Positions 61,152 through 64,000 of a stretch of 64,000 nt of DNA are shown here, in pieces. The notes under the pieces were generated by a model, which was given only the letters and a program-made list of their open reading frames with translations, made no database searches and was not told the origin of the DNA. Position 1 is the stretch's first letter, and every line of letters begins with the position of its first letter. The translations under genes and the position numbers were made by a program. Source of the stretch: Bacteroidia bacterium (GTDB lineage: Bacteria; Bacteroidota; Bacteroidia; UKL13-3); assembly GCA_025454975.1 (NCBI GenBank), contig JALONK010000012.1, forward strand, positions 21,038 through 85,037, written 5' to 3'.

Positions 61152-62966
61152 TTATCTTATGTTGTATTGAATTTCGAGCCATCTTAAATAATAAGGGTCT
61201 TTAATGTGTTCTTTTATTCTGGTCCTTATTGCGTCATTTGTTCTTATTTTTTCAGAATTTAAAACAGAACATAAAACTAGAAATTTCCCCAATGGGTAAG
61301 GTCTTTGAGGATTTTTGGGAAACAGATAATATGATAGTTTTTTATCAAATAATTCCTGATATGAAAACTGATAAATCTGATTAGCAAGAGTCACAGTGTT
61401 GGTTATACCTGATGATATTTGATTAAATAATATTTTTTCAATAGCTTTACTGTTGGTAATTACGAGTCTGGATAAAATGGCTGTAACTTGTCTTCTCAGG
61501 AATGAATCTGTTTGCCATAAATTTTTATACTTCTCAATAAACTTAAGCAGGTCTTCGGGATGGTTGTATTTTGCTTTAAACCATAGAACACAATAGAAAT
61601 CGGACGGTAGTTTACGCTTGAATGAAAAAGTTGTGATTTTTGCTTCAAAATCTTCCAAAAAAGTTTTTGTCTCTGAATTAACAGAAATTTCCCATTGCGT
61701 TACCAAGAAACAAATTTGGTAAAGGGAAATATCGTCAAAGATGTCAATGGTGTCCAACACCTTCAAAACTGCTGCACCGGTTTTCTTCTTATAACCCATT
61801 CGGGATAGATACATTAATAAGTGACTTCTTAGTCCAGGGAAATCAACATACTTTTCTGCAAAAACCTTAAGGAGTAAATCAGATTCTAACTTACTATAGC
61901 TCGTTATATATCTCTTTGCTATTTTATCCCAATACTTTGGAGCTGTATCTTTAAAATGTTTTATAAATCTTTTATGAAGTTCCGAACAGATTTTCTTATA
62001 GTTTGAATCCCCTTTCTTAACTTTTTCAATAGTGTCGATATATCTGTTAGCTTCTATTTGGAAATGATAATAGCCCGCTTTGTCAGTATAGATATTTGTT
62101 TTTGCAAGATTCAAAGCTAGTCCTCGTGTTTTTAACATATCAGAAACAGAACTGATAGTTTCAATCGCATCTTTTTTTGTGTCAACCCCAATTACAATAT
62201 CGTCCATCCATCTCGTAAAATTGTCGCTTGTTTGTTGCTTGATAACTTCATCAACTTCAAACAGAAATGAATGAGCGAGCAATCTTATTCCTTCGATGTT
62301 GGTTGTTGGTAGACCTCTTCGAGAATAAGGTAAATAGTCGGGTTTCCAAGATATTTCTTCGATTATTCGGAAGAGTAAGTCAATTAGTACTTCATCAATT
62401 TTACTATAGCTGGTAAATACTTTTCTTAATTCTTCTACGTCGATACTGTCATAGTAATTTGATAAGTCAGTAACGACAATAAGATTTTTGCCATCATTAA
62501 AATTGTAAATCTTCTTCTGCAATTGCTTCCATTGTTGCCGCCATGTGAACCCGTAATCTTCGATTTTATGAGGATGCGGCACATTATGTTTATCTCTTGA
62601 ATAAAATGCATTTTTAGATGGTTGATTATTCAAAATTTGCTCTGCTACTTCTTCAACTAGTACTTGCAGTACAAGGGCGTCAATTGGCTGTGGAATCACT
62701 AAATGTCTGCAAACACCATATTTCTTCTCTATCCTGTAAATTAATGGCTGTGATACTTTGTAAGTCCCGCTTAATATTTCGTTCTTTATAGCTAAGGCTC
62801 TTTCTTCAATGTTGTAATTAAAATCGTAATGGTCATAAAGGTCTTTAAGGTCAAGATTTCTTAGTTGATTTTTGACAATATATTTCCAAACATCTGTTAT
62901 TCGTTTCTTTTCAAATATTTTGGAAAGAGCCGCTTTTCTTAATCTATTAAATCTTTCTGTTTGCAT
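61152..62966 (-). CDS. Reverse transcriptase (RNA-directed DNA polymerase), likely UG/Abi-type defence-associated
   Basis: 604 aa; motif A 'LIVVTDLSNYYDSIDVEEL', motif B 'RRGLPTTNIEGIRLLAHSFLFEVDE', motif C 'FTRWMDDIVIGV', motif D 'GLALNLAKTNIYT'; ~280-aa helical C-terminal extension; no maturase/HNH domain recognised. Confidence 0.9.
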   Translation of the reverse strand: MQTERFNRLRKAALSKIFEKKRITDVWKYIVKNQLRNLDLKDLYDHYDFNYNIEERALAIKNEILSGTYKVSQPLIYRIEKKYGVCRHLVIPQPIDALVLQVLVEEVAEQILNNQPSKNAFYSRDKHNVPHPHKIEDYGFTWRQQWKQLQKKIYNFNDGKNLIVVTDLSNYYDSIDVEELRKVFTSYSKIDEVLIDLLFRIIEEISWKPDYLPYSRRGLPTTNIEGIRLLAHSFLFEVDEVIKQQTSDNFTRWMDDIVIGVDTKKDAIETISSVSDMLKTRGLALNLAKTNIYTDKAGYYHFQIEANRYIDTIEKVKKGDSNYKKICSELHKRFIKHFKDTAPKYWDKIAKRYITSYSKLESDLLLKVFAEKYVDFPGLRSHLLMYLSRMGYKKKTGAAVLKVLDTIDIFDDISLYQICFLVTQWEISVNSETKTFLEDFEAKITTFSFKRKLPSDFYCVLWFKAKYNHPEDLLKFIEKYKNLWQTDSFLRRQVTAILSRLVITNSKAIEKILFNQISSGITNTVTLANQIYQFSYQELFDKKLSYYLFPKNPQRPYPLGKFLVLCSVLNSEKIRTNDAIRTRIKEHIKDPYYLRWLEIQYNIR

Positions 62967-63303
62967 TAATTCGTTTGAGGTTGTAGTTGTCTATGCTTGC
63001 TGCTAACTAATTGATACACGAACCCCCTCTCGCTTATCACTCGAAAAATGATTAGATAGCCGAAGTACTCCTTCGTTAAAAATTATTTGCCTAAGAAAAC
63101 TGTTGGCTGGTGTTTTGGCTATGGTTTTCATTTGAATATGTATTATACATTTACTAAATACGTAAATTAAACGGGTAATTACAAATAAAATTTTCTGCTA
63201 TGGGATGCAACAGTAATGTTGCCAACTTTCATTTGACGAGAATATTTAATGAAGAATTTTTAGCAATTACTGCAAGTGGCTTAGTTTACCAATACGCAAT
63301 CTG

Positions 63304-64000
63304 CTTCATCGAGTAACCTGATGGCACATCAGGTTGTATCGAGAAGTGGGTGGGAAGGGGGTTTCTATTATTGGAGCACTTCTCGATACGATTGCTCCAC
63401 ACGCAAGCCTTTGCAGCAATCACTCGAAGCGACTTCTCGGTACGATTGCACCACGCGCAGGCTTATCAGCAATCTCTCGAAGTGTAATAAATTATTGTTA
63501 GTTAAGTAAAAGCCGCTTCGAGTGACCTGATGGCACATCAGGTTGTATCGAGAAGTGGGTGAGAAGGGGATTTCTATTATTGGAGCACTTCTCGATACGA
63601 TTGCTCCACACGCAAGCCTTTGCAGCAATCACTCGAAGCGACTTCTCGATACAATTGCTCTTCGCGCAAGGCTTTTCAGCAATTACTCGAAGTGACTTTT
63701 CGATACAATTGCACGCCGCGCAGGCTTTTCAGCAATCACTCGAAGTGACTTTTCGATACGATTGCGAACATTCATACTTTTCAGTAATCACTTAAATTAA
63801 ATTAAATCATGGTTGTTAAAGTAAAAGCCGCTTCGAGTAACCTGATGGCACAGCAGGTTGTATCGAGAAGTGGGTGGGAAGGGGATTTCTATTATTGGAG
63901 CACTTCTCGATACGATTGCTCCACACGAAAGCCTTTGCAGCAATCACTCGAAGCGACTTCTCGATACGATTGCTCCACACGAAAGCCTTTGCAGCAATCA
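63304..64000. repeat. Array of nested inverted and 53-54-bp tandem repeats (three super-units; continues beyond window)
   Basis: Super-units start near 63304, 63511 and 63826. Each carries a CCTGAT-GGCAC-ATCAGG-type hairpin (ATCAGG altered to AGCAGG in copy 3), inverted repeat TATCGAGAAGTG/CACTTCTCGATA, and tandem units ACTTCTCGATACGATTGCTCCACACGCAAGCCTTTGCAGCAATCACTCGAAGCG beginning at 63378, 63432, 63587, 63641, 63695, 63748 (degenerate), 63902 and 63956. Confidence 0.92.

Noticed and set aside
61152-62966. Group II intron RT/maturase
   Set aside because: No maturase-X or HNH region recognised, no domain V/VI-like intron RNA seen at the 3' side, and motif B/C deviate from intron RTs.
60075-62966. 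Classical retron with TIR effector
   Set aside because: Not excluded, but no msr/msd inverted repeats were recognisable by eye, and the RT has a long C-terminal extension unlike compact retron RTs. Kept as an open alternative rather than asserted.
63321-63795. ORFs 63321..63509, 63368..63628 and 63559..63795
   Set aside because: Entirely inside the repeat array; translations are repetitive artefacts (SRYDCSTRK..., FAAITRSDFSIQL...).
63304-64000. CRISPR array
   Set aside because: Repeats are 53-54 bp, mostly contiguous without unique spacers, arranged in larger inverted super-units, and no cas genes are nearby.
1-64000. tRNA/rRNA genes or prophage modules
   Set aside because: No cloverleaf-like or rRNA sequence recognised in intergenic regions by eye; no integrase, capsid, terminase or tail genes among the ORFs.

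Overview
This is a 64-kb stretch of an AT-rich Bacteroidetes-type chromosome. The evidence is T9SS C-terminal sorting tails, a T9SS plug protein, GSCFA, DUF5103, DUF5916 and DUF1573 families, TAnnTTTG-like -7 boxes and no obvious Shine-Dalgarno pattern. About 59.7 kb is ordinary, densely packed chromosome: a sufBCDSE-DUF59 Fe-S operon, a glycosyltransferase cluster, B12-related genes, several peptidases, an ABC-F ATPase, upp, fabI, amn and nhaD. A long partial ORF, missing from the supplied track, runs off the left edge (1..2662, minus strand). The right-hand 4.3 kb (about 59.7-64.0 kb) is accessory. It holds a TIR-like nucleotide-binding protein (60075..60971, minus) and a ~600-aa reverse transcriptase with atypical motif B (RGLPTT) and motif C (WMDD) plus a long helical C-terminal extension (61152..62966, minus). 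A palindrome-rich spacer lies between them, and an array of nested inverted/tandem repeats (63304 to the window edge) lies upstream of the RT. The RT+TIR pair is the best candidate for an undescribed, probably anti-phage, system. Other items worth a look are a 50-aa YIDPGSGS membrane micro-protein below the ORF-track cutoff, an orphan PD-(D/E)xK-like protein at 30.7 kb, and two substrate-binding-protein folds without signal peptides. All family calls come from reading the translated sequences; no database search was run.
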